In this document: piece after piece, positions 1 to 9,083 of the stretch
Position numbering within the stretch: the stretch's first letter is position 1
Layout of the letters: each line of letters begins with the position of its first letter
Source of the DNA: an uncultured Fodinibius sp.
GTDB lineage: Bacteria > Bacteroidota > Rhodothermia > Balneolales > Balneolaceae
DNA: 64,000 bases
Assembly: GCA_913056235.1 (NCBI GenBank)
Contig: CAJXMW010000004.1
Span: forward strand, 186,001 to 250,000
Direction of reading: 5' to 3'
Made by a program: the position numbers and the translations under genes
Notes under the pieces: model-generated
Told to the model about the DNA's origin: nothing
What the model saw: the letters and a program-made list of their open reading frames with translations, nothing else
The model's database searches: none

Positions 1-1
1 C

Positions 2-445
2 TTCAGAGAGTTAAATGGGAACTGGCTTACAGCAGCAGATGCATCAGCGAAAAGTCGAAAGGAATCTTCCAACGGGATTTATTTCTTGAAAGAGCCTGCC
101 GGTTACTTTAGCAATCGTTGGCTTACGACCATACTGGTAAATCCAGCAGAGACGGGAGGAGTAACAAGGGAAGATCTGCGCCTTGCCTTGGAAAAGGAGA
201 ATATCGAAAGCCGACCGCTATGGAAGCCCATGCACATGCAGCCGCTGTATGAAAATTCACCTTATTATGGATGGGGGGTTTCTGACAGGTTATTTGAACT
301 GGGACTTTGTTTGCCATCAGGAAGCAATCTCACTGACGAGGAGCGTTTTCGTGTTGTGTCAACAATCAAGAAGAGATTAAAAAAAGCCGACATGAATTCT
401 AAGCAAAACAATAGTCGAGTAACTTTTACTCGACCAGCTGAATAA
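2..445 (+). CDS. DegT/DnrJ/EryC1-family sugar aminotransferase, C-terminal part (cut by window start)
   Basis: The frame is open from base 2 to the stop at 443-445, so this is the last ~147 codons of a gene that starts before the window. The family is PLP-dependent and makes amino sugars on nucleotide-sugar carriers. Seen here are the family's late motif RPLWKPMHMQP and the closing GLCLPSGSNLTDEE segment that precedes the last helix. The PLP-binding lysine would lie outside the window. The next gene encodes a PglF/WbpM-type 4,6-dehydratase, so a PglE/PseC-like job (transaminating a UDP-4-keto-6-deoxy-HexNAc) is a reasonable inference. The substrate cannot be read from this fragment. A 9-bp hairpin overlaps the last codons. 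Confidence 0.85.
   Translation, partial: FRELNGNWLTAADASAKSRKESSNGIYFLKEPAGYFSNRWLTTILVNPAETGGVTREDLRLALEKENIESRPLWKPMHMQPLYENSPYYGWGVSDRLFELGLCLPSGSNLTDEERFRVVSTIKKRLKKADMNSKQNNSRVTFTRPAE
414..434. repeat. 9-bp perfect hairpin at the end of the aminotransferase gene
   Basis: GTCGAGTAA and TTACTCGAC are exact reverse complements separated by CTT. They lie within the last codons before the stop at 445. No T-run follows, so it is not a classical terminator. It may stabilise the mRNA end or weakly terminate. The 205-bp gap that follows (446-650) shows no other feature I can support. Confidence 0.5.
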
Positions 446-650
446 AAGTAACACGATCTACTTGAAGACCTGTTTTCTTTTTTTTCAGAAATAGAAAAAT
501 AGTAATCAATTGATGCTTTCAGCCCTTGGATTCGTTTTCATCGTAATAAAAGAAATTGTTTTAGTGATTTTGAAGAACTGGCACAACTATTGTTTAGATA
601 ATAAATGAATAACATGACATCGTAGAGAATCAAAAATATGAGGGACTCTA

Positions 651-2591
651 ATGGTAACTCAATCATATAGCACTGGGAATAAGTATGTAAACAAGTTTAC
701 AAGAGCTGTGTTTTTTATAATCGGAGATATATCAGCTCTATTTTTATCCGCAGTAGTGGCATACCTTATTCTTTATCCTTTTACTTCTGCACAAAAACCA
801 TTTCCCGTTGATCATATTCTAATTATAACTGCTTCGGTACTTTTGGGATTAGCATTCTTCAGAATGTATTTGGTAAGCTGGCGATATACCAGCTTAAGCG
901 ATTTGGTTAGAATTATATTAGCCATTGTGGTAGGGGGAGCATTTTCACTGGGGATAGCACAGTTCTTTTTCCAGGTGGGGAATTATGAAGGTGCTTATAC
1001 CGCGCTTTTTTTAATTAATGGCGTCTTATTTGTGGGGGGATTCCGAATAAGTAAAAGAATGTATCAGGGCTTGGTTCCATCCCGAGAGAAAAAAAAACAC
1101 GCGATTATTTTCGGGGGTGAAAGCGAAGGAGAGCAAATCCTCCGAGATATTCTAACAAAAAACCGTTGGAATTTAACGGTTCATGCCATCTTTGATGATC
1201 GAGCGATGCCGGGACTTCGCTTGCACGGGGTTCAAATCTTAGGGGGCAAACAGAAGATGATTGATTATATCAAGATCCATCCTGTTGACCAGCTTATTGT
1301 AGCATTTCCAGAATTTCCCAAAAGTGAGTTAAAAGGAATTATCGATGAGGTAAAGGCAATACGGCCGGAAATGGATATCAAGATACTACCTTCATTTCAT
1401 TCTTTGACGGATGACCCGGTAGGAGTAAGGAATATTCGCGACGTTAGTATCGAAGATATTTTAGGCAGAAAGCCCGTAAGGATTGACATGGATTCGATCA
1501 AAGCTAGCATTAATGGGAAAATTGTGATGGTTACAGGGGGCGGGGGATCAATAGGAAGTGAATTGGTGCGGCAGTGTGCAAGCCTGAAACCTGCAAAGTT
1601 AATTGCTCTTGACATTGATGAGACCGACTTGTTCCACATTGAAAATGAATTTAAGGGATCCGAAACTGAGGTTATTCCTTGTGTAGCCAGTATTATCGAT
1701 GAGAAAAAAATGGATCAAATCTTACGGAGCGTTAAGCCGGATATAATTTTCCATGCGGCAGCTTATAAGCATGTTCCCATGATGGAAAACTTTCCCGAAG
1801 AGGCGATAAAAGTGAATGTTGGCGGAACTCGAACTATGGCTTTGCTTGCCTGTAAGCACAATGTGAAGAAGTTTGTTATGATTTCTACTGATAAAGCAGT
1901 AAATCCGGCAAATGTAATGGGAGCTACCAAGAGAATAGCCGAAGAAATCTGCATGGCCTACAATGGGATTTATGAGACTAGGTTTATATCTGTGCGGTTT
2001 GGTAATGTGTTGGGATCCAGAGGGTCGGTCGTTCCACTCTTTATCGATCAAATTAAAAATGGAGGTCCAGTTACCATAACTGATCCTGAGATGAAACGTT
2101 ACTTTATGACGATTCCTGAAGCAGTTCTGCTGGTTATGCAGGCCAGTTCAATGGGCGAAGGGGGAGAAGTTTTTGTACTCGATATGGGAGATCCAGTCAA
2201 GATATTAGATATGGCAAAAGATCTGATTCGATTGCACAATTTGGAGCCGTACCGGGATATTCAAATTGAAATTACGGGGATGCGTCCTGGTGAAAAACTT
2301 TTTGAAGAGCTTTTAAATGCAGAAGAGGGGATACTTAAAACCGAGCATGAAGAAATTTTTAAAGCTATTTGTTGCCGAAAAATGACCACCGATGAACTAG
2401 AAGTTCACATTTCACGGCTATTTGAACTGTCAAAAAATGGAAACATGGATTCGTTCAGGAGTCTCTTGAAAGTTATTGTTCCTACCTACACCTATAAGGA
2501 AAGTAAGAAAGTAGAAGGTTCGTCTCCGACAACCGACGAACCGACGATAAAAAGGTCGGATAATAAGCTAAATGTTAAAACAAAAGCTTAA
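651..2591 (+). CDS. PglF/WbpM/CapD-type nucleotide-sugar 4,6-dehydratase, membrane-anchored
   Basis: Large membrane-bound SDR of the PglF/WbpM/FlaA1-long class, which converts UDP-GlcNAc to UDP-4-keto-6-deoxy-GlcNAc at the cytoplasmic face. The N-terminus has about four hydrophobic helices (roughly residues 19-42, 54-74, 85-107, 114-131), followed by a CoA-binding-like domain. The catalytic Rossmann domain begins with VTGGGGSIGSE (about 294-304). The STDKAVNPANVMGATKR segment (about 410-428) has the Met-x3-Lys pair that this subclass uses in place of Tyr-x3-Lys. Its 646 aa is the normal length. It is followed after 41 bp by the Wzc-like gene. Pairing with the upstream aminotransferase suggests synthesis of a bacillosamine- or QuiNAc-type sugar for the glycan made by this locus. 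Confidence 0.9.
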   Translation: MVTQSYSTGNKYVNKFTRAVFFIIGDISALFLSAVVAYLILYPFTSAQKPFPVDHILIITASVLLGLAFFRMYLVSWRYTSLSDLVRIILAIVVGGAFSLGIAQFFFQVGNYEGAYTALFLINGVLFVGGFRISKRMYQGLVPSREKKKHAIIFGGESEGEQILRDILTKNRWNLTVHAIFDDRAMPGLRLHGVQILGGKQKMIDYIKIHPVDQLIVAFPEFPKSELKGIIDEVKAIRPEMDIKILPSFHSLTDDPVGVRNIRDVSIEDILGRKPVRIDMDSIKASINGKIVMVTGGGGSIGSELVRQCASLKPAKLIALDIDETDLFHIENEFKGSETEVIPCVASIIDEKKMDQILRSVKPDIIFHAAAYKHVPMMENFPEEAIKVNVGGTRTMALLACKHNVKKFVMISTDKAVNPANVMGATKRIAEEICMAYNGIYETRFISVRFGNVLGSRGSVVPLFIDQIKNGGPVTITDPEMKRYFMTIPEAVLLVMQASSMGEGGEVFVLDMGDPVKILDMAKDLIRLHNLEPYRDIQIEITGMRPGEKLFEELLNAEEGILKTEHEEIFKAICCRKMTTDELEVHISRLFELSKNGNMDSFRSLLKVIVPTYTYKESKKVEGSSPTTDEPTIKRSDNKLNVKTKA

Positions 2592-2632
2592 GCAAACATT
2601 GCGATTCACAAAACAACTATAAGGTTAATCTA

Positions 2633-4993
2633 ATGTCAAATTCACTTCAAAAAGGTAACAACAACAGTATCCAAAATGGACAAAACGACTTTCAGTTTAT
2701 ACCTAACGACTATCCTTTTGGAGAAGCGAATACTGATAAAAGTAAGCTAAGTCCAGAGAGAATAATTTCTATTCTTCTCAGATATAAATGGCTTATTATG
2801 TGTTTCTTGATTGCAGGTGCTGCCGGAGCCTGGTTCTATGCAGATAGTATGACCCCCATTTACGAAAGTAGTGGTACTATGTTAATTAGTTCTGGAAATA
2901 AATCAGAAGATGATATTTCCAGGATCATCACACAGACTACGGGATATGGCACGAGCTCTACCCTCGAAAATGAATTACAAGTGCTTCAATCGCGCAAATT
3001 TTCCCGTCAGATAGCACAGGAAGTTATAGCCGAGCAAGATTCGAGTTCGCCATCTGTATTTCCAGTATTATGGTCCTATCAAGAAGATGGTTCCGCCTAT
3101 AAAGCTGGAGAAGAAGCTGTGGCCTCCAGAATTAGAAAAGGTATAGGATTTACCCGGCCTGCAGAAGAGTCTGATGTAATTGTAATCAGCTACCTAAGCT
3201 CATCTCCTAAGGAGGCAACAACAATTGTAAATAAGGCGTTGGAAATCTATATCGAAAACTCTACCCGGCAGAACCGACAGGCGGCTGCTTCTACTGCCGA
3301 CTTCCTTGAAAAAGAGATGAAAGAGATTAAACAAAAGCTCGAAAATTCCGAGGAAATGCTCCGACGATATATGGACACTTCCGGTATTGTCCAGGTTGAT
3401 GAGCAGGCTAATGAAATGGTAAATCAGCGAGCGGCCATTGAAGTAGATTTACAACGAATTAATATAGATCTAAAGACCATAGGAGAAACAATTGATAATT
3501 ATGAAAGGCGACTCGAGAGCATTAAGCCGGGACTCTCGGAACAATTTTCAGAGGCTGTAGGCCCTAGAATTCGTAATCTGCAAGAGGAACTAGCACGATT
3601 TGAGGGAGAGCGAATGCAGATTATTGCCAAAAATCCAAAGGTATTGGAGCAGGCGGCCAAGCCACCGCGTTTGAAATTTGTGGATGATCAAATTCAAAGT
3701 TTAAAAGGTGAAATTAAGAATCTTTCGGCACAGTTATTTACCGAAAACGATGAGTTTGTGGGTATGGATGGTCAGGCAAGTGCCCAGATGGTATCAGAAA
3801 TCCAGAATCGCCTGATTGAATTACAGATTGAACGGAATCAGCTCTCGTCCCGACGAAGTGCGCTGATGCAACAGAAACAAGAAATGGACAGGAAATTCGA
3901 TTCACTTCCGAAAGGTATAATCGAACTGGCAAAACTAGAGAGAGATGTAAGAATTAACGAAGAACTCTATATGAATGTATCCAAGAAGTATGCGGATATG
4001 TCAATTTGGAAAGAGTCTCAGTTTGGATTTGGCCGAATAATAGATCCCGGTGAAGAGCCGAATTTCCCTGTTAGCCCCAACAAAAAAATGTTGATACTCT
4101 TGGGAATAATGTTGGGAGGTTTGGTTTCTACAGGTTTAATCTTGGTTAAAGAGTATACCGATAATAGCGTGAGAAGTGTTTCTATGCTCAAAACAAGACT
4201 TCCACAGCTTATGTTTTCGGCCATTCCATCAATTAACAAAATACAAGAAAAGGATAGAAAAATATTCACGGTGGGGGGAGGCGCAATGCCTGATGAAATG
4301 ATTCTTTTGCAAGATCCCACTGGTATTGCTTCGGAATCTTTTCGGAGGCTCAAAAATAATATTATTTATCAAAATGGAGTTGCTCCACCTAAAACGATAA
4401 TCATCACAAGTCCGGAAAAAGGAGATGGGAAATCAACGGTGGTATCAAACTTGGGGGTTGCATTTGCCGAAGAAGGATATAAAACACTATTGATAGGTGC
4501 TGACTTCCGCCGACCTAAACTGCAGCAATATTTTGGATTATCTGCACATAATGGGCTGAGTGATTTCCTGAGCGGCGATCTTACATTTCAGGAAGCACTG
4601 ATGCTCATCCAAAATACAGACTTAAAGGATTTAAAAGTGATTACTGCAGGCAAAGAAACACAAAGTCTTGAGGTTATTGGAAATATCAAAATGCTCAAAC
4701 AATTTTTGAAAAGGATGGAAGAGGTCTTTGATGTTATTATTCTGGATACTCCTCCATTTGGAATTATCAGTGATTCCACCGCACTGCTGAAGTATGCCAA
4801 GACAACCTTGGTTGTTGTAAGACATAGAAAGACAAACAGTGGAATGTTGCTTAGAACGATAGAAGAACTCGGCCGTATTCAAGCTAATGTTACGGGCGTT
4901 GTTTTGAACGACTTTGACCATGAAAAAGAACCTTACAATGCTGGATACTATCAAACGGTGTACGGCAACTATGAGTCTTATGTGAGACAATAA
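2633..4993 (+). CDS. Wzc-type polysaccharide co-polymerase / BY-kinase
   Basis: Inner-membrane protein that controls chain length and export of surface polysaccharide and autophosphorylates on tyrosine. It has an N-terminal Wzz domain with TM1 near residues 51-68, a long coiled-coil periplasmic part (about 200-470), TM2 near 486-505, and a cytoplasmic BY-kinase domain. Motifs visible are Walker A SPEKGDGKST (about 593-602), Walker A' LLIGADFRRP and Walker B VIILDTPPFG. The tail holds six tyrosines (YNAGYYQTVYGNYESYVRQ), the expected autophosphorylation cluster. 786 aa is typical of a fused Wzc. No cognate low-molecular-weight phosphatase or full-length Wza is in the window. The small SLBB gene follows 36 bp downstream. 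Confidence 0.92.
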   Translation: MSNSLQKGNNNSIQNGQNDFQFIPNDYPFGEANTDKSKLSPERIISILLRYKWLIMCFLIAGAAGAWFYADSMTPIYESSGTMLISSGNKSEDDISRIITQTTGYGTSSTLENELQVLQSRKFSRQIAQEVIAEQDSSSPSVFPVLWSYQEDGSAYKAGEEAVASRIRKGIGFTRPAEESDVIVISYLSSSPKEATTIVNKALEIYIENSTRQNRQAAASTADFLEKEMKEIKQKLENSEEMLRRYMDTSGIVQVDEQANEMVNQRAAIEVDLQRINIDLKTIGETIDNYERRLESIKPGLSEQFSEAVGPRIRNLQEELARFEGERMQIIAKNPKVLEQAAKPPRLKFVDDQIQSLKGEIKNLSAQLFTENDEFVGMDGQASAQMVSEIQNRLIELQIERNQLSSRRSALMQQKQEMDRKFDSLPKGIIELAKLERDVRINEELYMNVSKKYADMSIWKESQFGFGRIIDPGEEPNFPVSPNKKMLILLGIMLGGLVSTGLILVKEYTDNSVRSVSMLKTRLPQLMFSAIPSINKIQEKDRKIFTVGGGAMPDEMILLQDPTGIASESFRRLKNNIIYQNGVAPPKTIIITSPEKGDGKSTVVSNLGVAFAEEGYKTLLIGADFRRPKLQQYFGLSAHNGLSDFLSGDLTFQEALMLIQNTDLKDLKVITAGKETQSLEVIGNIKMLKQFLKRMEEVFDVIILDTPPFGIISDSTALLKYAKTTLVVVRHRKTNSGMLLRTIEELGRIQANVTGVVLNDFDHEKEPYNAGYYQTVYGNYESYVRQ

Positions 4994-5029
4994 AAATATG
5001 AACTATATCATCATTAATTAGAGATAACA

Positions 5030-5551
5030 ATGGACAACAAAATCAAATCTATTACCCTATTAATTGCCATTTGCGTTTTATCGCCGTTACTGTTGTACGC
5101 CCAGCTTCCGGGAGAAGTTAGCGGCCGGTATATCCGTGTGGCTGAGATCGGTCAACTAGCTGACTCTGTAAATGTGTGGGGAGATGTGACAAGCTCAGGA
5201 CGTTATATAATCCCGGTTGGAACCAGTTTGCCCGATCTAATATCATTTAGTTTGGGATACCGGGAGTTAAGGGGGCGTGATTCAGATATTAATTGGTCAA
5301 AAACTCAGATTGAGGTAAAAGTTTCGCGATATGATGCAAGAAGAAAATTAGTGGATATTGCACTATTTCGGTATAGGTATCAAGATCCAGAGCCGGTAGA
5401 AATGTTTGAATTCGGACTTAAAAACAATGATATCGTCACGCTCCAGGTTACCCGAAAGCCTGCTTTTACTGATTACGTTGGGGTTATTGCGCCTGTTGTC
5501 AGTGTGCTTGCGACTTCCATATTGTTGATCCAAAACCTCAGAGGAAATTGA
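5030..5551 (+). CDS. Short SLBB-domain protein with signal peptide and C-terminal membrane helix
   Basis: 173 aa. Residues 1-25 are a signal peptide ending ...LLYAQ. The segment VNVWGDVTSSGRYIIPVG followed by SLPDLISFSLG (about 46-75) reads as an SLBB fold of the type found in outer-membrane polysaccharide export (OPX/Wza) proteins. The C-terminus is a hydrophobic helix (about 148-167) like the C-terminal segment of Bacteroidota OPX proteins. The Poly_export domain that normally precedes SLBB is missing, so this resembles the C-terminal half of Wza standing alone. Its place between the wzc-like and ABC-transporter genes points to a role in glycan export. The SLBB call comes from motif reading only. 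Confidence 0.65.
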   Translation: MDNKIKSITLLIAICVLSPLLLYAQLPGEVSGRYIRVAEIGQLADSVNVWGDVTSSGRYIIPVGTSLPDLISFSLGYRELRGRDSDINWSKTQIEVKVSRYDARRKLVDIALFRYRYQDPEPVEMFEFGLKNNDIVTLQVTRKPAFTDYVGVIAPVVSVLATSILLIQNLRGN

Positions 5552-5605
5552 TATCAAACAGCCATAGGCTGCGGATATTGTTACATCATTTAAATAGGTA
5601 AAAAA

Positions 5606-7402
5606 ATGCCACAGACATTAAAAAAGATATTCTACGTTCTACCAGATGGTGATTCTATAAAATTGGCGGTCCTTTTGCTGGCTATGCTGGTAGCAGCCAG
5701 CTTAGAAGTAGTGGGAATCGGGATGATACCTGCATTTGTAGCTATCGTAGCAGATCCCGAAACGGTCATGAGTGTTGAGTTCCTCCAGCCGCTGTTTAAT
5801 TATTTGGGGATCGTTAGCGCAAGAGACCTCCTTATTTTTGGATCACTGGTATTGGTGGCCGTTTTTATACTCAAAAGCTTGTATATCATTGCATTTAACT
5901 ATTATGAAGCTCGTTTTGTCCTTAATCGGAGATATACCATTAGTCACCGTTTGATGCGTGCCTATATGCATGCTCCTTATATTTATCATCTGCAGAGAAA
6001 CACCGCTGAGCTATATAGAAATTTAGGTCAAGAGATACATGTGTTTATTAATAGTGTAGTCACAAGTCTTTTAAAAGTCTGCAGAGAAGGAGTTATGGCC
6101 TTGGCAATTTTGGGGTTCTTGTTTTTTATGGAACCCGTGATAACCTTGTTGGTAATCGCATTGTCAGGACTGGGAGCAGGATCGTTTATCCTTCTAAATA
6201 AGAAAAAAATGAAGGAGTATGGGGAGGAGGAACAGTTACTGCGTGGTGAAATGGTAAAAGCTGTTTATCAAGGGTTAGGTGGCATTAAGGATGCCCGGAT
6301 ACTTAATCGGGAAGAGGACTTCATTGAAAAGTTTCGTTCCAAGGCTTACAAAAGCACCCGACTGCTAACCTACATCCGGTTTATTCAACAAATACCAAGA
6401 CCGGTTGTTGAGACAACAGCTGTTTTCGGGATGTTACTAGTTGCAGCTCTTCTGGTATGGCAGGAAAGACCAATGAGCGCAATTATTCCAATATTAACCC
6501 TTTTTGCAATGGCCACGGTTCGGTTAATGCCCTCTGTCCAACAGATAATTACCATGTATACAACGTTACGGTATAACATGGTATCACTTGATCCTATTTA
6601 CGAGGACCTCAAGTATTTAGAGGCATACAACAAAAGATTTGTTAAAGACCGTAAGAGTCAAAAATTACTGGAACTTCAGCAAGAAATTCAGATCCGGAAT
6701 GTAAGTTATAGTTATCCGAATACTAAAGAACAAGCATTGCGAGAGGTGAGCTTAACAATTCCGAGAGGGGAGGCTGTGGCATTCGTAGGTTCTTCGGGAG
6801 CCGGCAAAACAACAATGGTTGATTTGATATTAGGCTTACTTGACCCGGATGAAGGTGAAATTATGGTGGACGGGACGAATATCCAGGATCATCTCTCAGC
6901 GTGGCAAAGAAATATTGGCTACATACCGCAATCAATCTATATAGCCGATGAATCGCTGCGTGCGAATATTGCTTTTGGGATCCCGGAATCCGAAATAGAT
7001 GAGGAAAAAGTGATGACGGCTGTGAAGCTGGCGCAGTTGAAGACGATGGTTGATCGACTACCTGATGGGCTTGATACTGTTATTGGTGAACACGGGACTC
7101 GTATATCTGGGGGGCAGCGTCAGCGGGTAGGGATCGCAAGGGCGCTTTATCATGATCCAAAAGTACTGGTAATGGATGAAGCTACGTCTTCTCTGGATAA
7201 CATTACTGAGCGACAAATTACAAGTGCTATCCAGTCGCTAAAAGGGGAACGTACACTGATAATGATTGCTCACAGGCTTACTACAGTTAAGAATTGCGAT
7301 AAGCTTTACTTCATGGAACAGGGCAGGATTATCCAAGAGGGAACATATCAGGGTTTGGTAAAATCGAATATGCAATTTAGAGAAATGGCGCTCGAAACCT
7401 AG
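5606..7402 (+). CDS. ABC transporter, fused permease-ATPase (PglK/MsbA-type lipid-linked glycan flippase)
   Basis: Half-transporter of 598 aa with about six membrane helices in residues 15-325, then a nucleotide-binding domain. Walker A is GSSGAGKTT (about 396-404), the ABC signature SGGQRQR (about 502-508), Walker B VLVMDEATSS, and the switch histidine is in MIAHRLTT. The architecture and context match PglK/WlaB, which flips undecaprenyl-PP-linked oligosaccharide across the inner membrane. An MsbA-like lipid exporter is the alternative. With the PglF-type dehydratase and DegT aminotransferase upstream, a pgl-like glycan pathway is plausible. No oligosaccharyltransferase (PglB) is seen in the window. 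Confidence 0.88.
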   Translation: MPQTLKKIFYVLPDGDSIKLAVLLLAMLVAASLEVVGIGMIPAFVAIVADPETVMSVEFLQPLFNYLGIVSARDLLIFGSLVLVAVFILKSLYIIAFNYYEARFVLNRRYTISHRLMRAYMHAPYIYHLQRNTAELYRNLGQEIHVFINSVVTSLLKVCREGVMALAILGFLFFMEPVITLLVIALSGLGAGSFILLNKKKMKEYGEEEQLLRGEMVKAVYQGLGGIKDARILNREEDFIEKFRSKAYKSTRLLTYIRFIQQIPRPVVETTAVFGMLLVAALLVWQERPMSAIIPILTLFAMATVRLMPSVQQIITMYTTLRYNMVSLDPIYEDLKYLEAYNKRFVKDRKSQKLLELQQEIQIRNVSYSYPNTKEQALREVSLTIPRGEAVAFVGSSGAGKTTMVDLILGLLDPDEGEIMVDGTNIQDHLSAWQRNIGYIPQSIYIADESLRANIAFGIPESEIDEEKVMTAVKLAQLKTMVDRLPDGLDTVIGEHGTRISGGQRQRVGIARALYHDPKVLVMDEATSSLDNITERQITSAIQSLKGERTLIMIAHRLTTVKNCDKLYFMEQGRIIQEGTYQGLVKSNMQFREMALET

Positions 7403-7525
7403 TGTGAGGTATAGATGCTGAATGAAAATAAACGATAACAAGCATTAAAGGGATCAGTAAGTTGGCACAAGCCGGGAGAGCTGTACGCCTAAAATATATC
7501 CTTGAAAATATAATTAATTCGACTC

Positions 7526-8743
7526 ATGGAAAATCATGATTTTATAATTATCGGGGGAGGAATAGTAGGTCTGGCGACTGCACATGCTATTTCAAATGCA
7601 AGTCCGCAGACGTCCATTCTTATACTTGAAAAAGAAGCTGAAACAGCTCGACATCAAACTGGCAGAAACAGTGGTGTAATTCACTCTGGGGTTTATTATA
7701 AACCTGGAAGTAAAAAAGCAGACCTCACGACGCGAGGCAGCAGCAGAATGATACGTTTTTGCCAAAAATACGGTGTACCCTACGAACAGTGTGGTAAAGT
7801 AATTGTGGCCACCAACAGAGTAGAATTACCGTATTTAGATACATTAGCTCAAAGAGGAGTCGAAAATGGGCTCAAGGTTCGAAAAATATCCAAAAGAGAG
7901 CTAAACGAGTTTGAGCCTTATGTTGATGGAATTGCGGCATTACATGTGCCTGAGGCTGGTATCGTTAGTTACAAGAAAGTTTGCGAGGTGTTGGTGGATT
8001 TACTTAAAAGCCAGCATGTTGATTTCCTCTTCAATCAGCAGGTTACATCGATTAAAACAGACGATAACAAGTGCTATATTGAAACAAAGAAATCCGCTTT
8101 TGAGAGTGATTATGTTATTAATTGTGCCGGTTTGCAAAGCGATATTCTTGCATCCGAAGCTGGTGTAGATTTACAACACCGCATTGTTCCATTTAGGGGC
8201 GAATATTATGAGCTTACCGAAGAACGCCGCTACTTAGTCAAGAACCTTATTTACCCAGTACCCAATCCTTCTTTCCCGTTTCTCGGAGTACATTTCACTC
8301 GTATGATAGATGGAAGTATACATGCCGGTCCCAATGCTGTACTTAGTCTTAAAAGAGAAGGTTATTCTAAATTTTCATTTGATGCCAAGGATGCATGGAA
8401 TTCATTAACCTATTCCGGTTTTTGGAAACTTGCTGCTAAACACTGGCAAGAGGGATTCAAAGAGCTTCACAGATCATTATCTAAGGCACAATTCGTTAAA
8501 AGTTTGCAGAAACTCATTCCGGATGTTCAGGCAGAAGACTTGGTTTCGTCACCGTCAGGAGTACGAGCACAGGCATTAAACCCTGACGGGAGCTTGGTGG
8601 AGGACTTCTTAATCAGGTATCACGGTAGAAGCATTCACGTTTGCAATGCGCCTTCACCGGCAGCTACGGCATCACTCGAAATCGGGACTACAATAGCGGA
8701 TCAGGTAATGAAGCACAAATCAAAAAAAGTCATGCGTATGTAA
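7526..8743 (+). CDS. lhgO: L-2-hydroxyglutarate oxidase/dehydrogenase, FAD-dependent
   Basis: DAO-superfamily flavoprotein of 405 aa that oxidises L-2-hydroxyglutarate to 2-oxoglutarate at the membrane. The N-terminal FAD motif IIGGGIVGLATA (residues 7-18) is followed by the LhgO hallmark RNSGVIHSGVYYKPGS (about 48-63). The late PSPAATASLEIG segment closes the FAD site. The ATG at 7526 is the only start that keeps the complete dinucleotide-binding fold, and no clear ribosome-binding site precedes it. In this locus it precedes a decayed SAF-type oxidoreductase gene. LhgO genes occur in other polysaccharide loci, but their role there is unclear to me. Confidence 0.88.
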   Translation: MENHDFIIIGGGIVGLATAHAISNASPQTSILILEKEAETARHQTGRNSGVIHSGVYYKPGSKKADLTTRGSSRMIRFCQKYGVPYEQCGKVIVATNRVELPYLDTLAQRGVENGLKVRKISKRELNEFEPYVDGIAALHVPEAGIVSYKKVCEVLVDLLKSQHVDFLFNQQVTSIKTDDNKCYIETKKSAFESDYVINCAGLQSDILASEAGVDLQHRIVPFRGEYYELTEERRYLVKNLIYPVPNPSFPFLGVHFTRMIDGSIHAGPNAVLSLKREGYSKFSFDAKDAWNSLTYSGFWKLAAKHWQEGFKELHRSLSKAQFVKSLQKLIPDVQAEDLVSSPSGVRAQALNPDGSLVEDFLIRYHGRSIHVCNAPSPAATASLEIGTTIADQVMKHKSKKVMRM

Positions 8744-8767
8744 TAAACTTTCCGGGGATATAAGATT

Positions 8768-9047
8768 ATGATTGTTGTTAATAAAGGCTTAGAAAGTTTG
8801 AAAAGAAGGTAAACCGATCAGGGTTGGGATGCTTATTGGAGCAGGTTTTTTGGAGGGAGTAGCGCTTCAATTTGAGAGAGCTGCCAAAGGTATGAGATTG
8901 GTTGCAATTTCGAATCGGACCCTGGGAAATGCATTCAAGGCCTATGAGGATGCAGAAGCAAAAGAAATAGCTGTAGTGACCTCCCAATATCAAATAGATA
9001 CCGCTATCAAAGAAAATAAATAGTGCATTACAGCAGATCCCAATTAA
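8768..9047 (+). pseudogene. Remnant of an NAD(P)-dependent SAF-domain (homoserine-dehydrogenase-like) oxidoreductase
   Basis: An ATG at 8768 opens MIVVNKGLESLKRR and then hits a stop. One base out of phase, from about 8808, the frame continues GKPIRVGMLIGAGF...ALQ and then GMRLVAISNRTL up to a TAG at 9021. After the TAG the same frame still reads CITADP, like the ITDDP stretch I recall from this family. In intact members (about 430-450 aa) the start, the G-x-G-x-x-G fold and the AISNRTL segment occur in this same order. Here the frame is broken at about 8808, at least one codon is lost in the glycine loop, an in-frame stop appears, and about 350 residues are missing. I read it as a truncated pseudogene. 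The family match is from memory. Confidence 0.7.
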
Positions 9048-9059
9048 GTAGAGCGTGAA

Positions 9060-9083
9060 ATTTTACTCAATCAGTGAGTAAAA
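9060..9083. repeat. Hairpin 1 of a tandem pair in the gap before the UDP-GlcA epimerase
   Basis: ATTTTACTCA and TGAGTAAAAT are exact reverse complements around ATCAG. The 3' arm shares its last bases with the next hairpin. The arrangement could serve as termination for the upstream glycan genes or as an operator. The rest of the 9048-9261 gap shows nothing I can assign. Confidence 0.5.

Noticed and set aside
8829-9023. 64-codon frame taken as an intact small gene
   Set aside because: It matches only the early part of a longer oxidoreductase and is preceded by the shifted original N-terminus and followed by readable homology after the stop, so it is part of a pseudogene.
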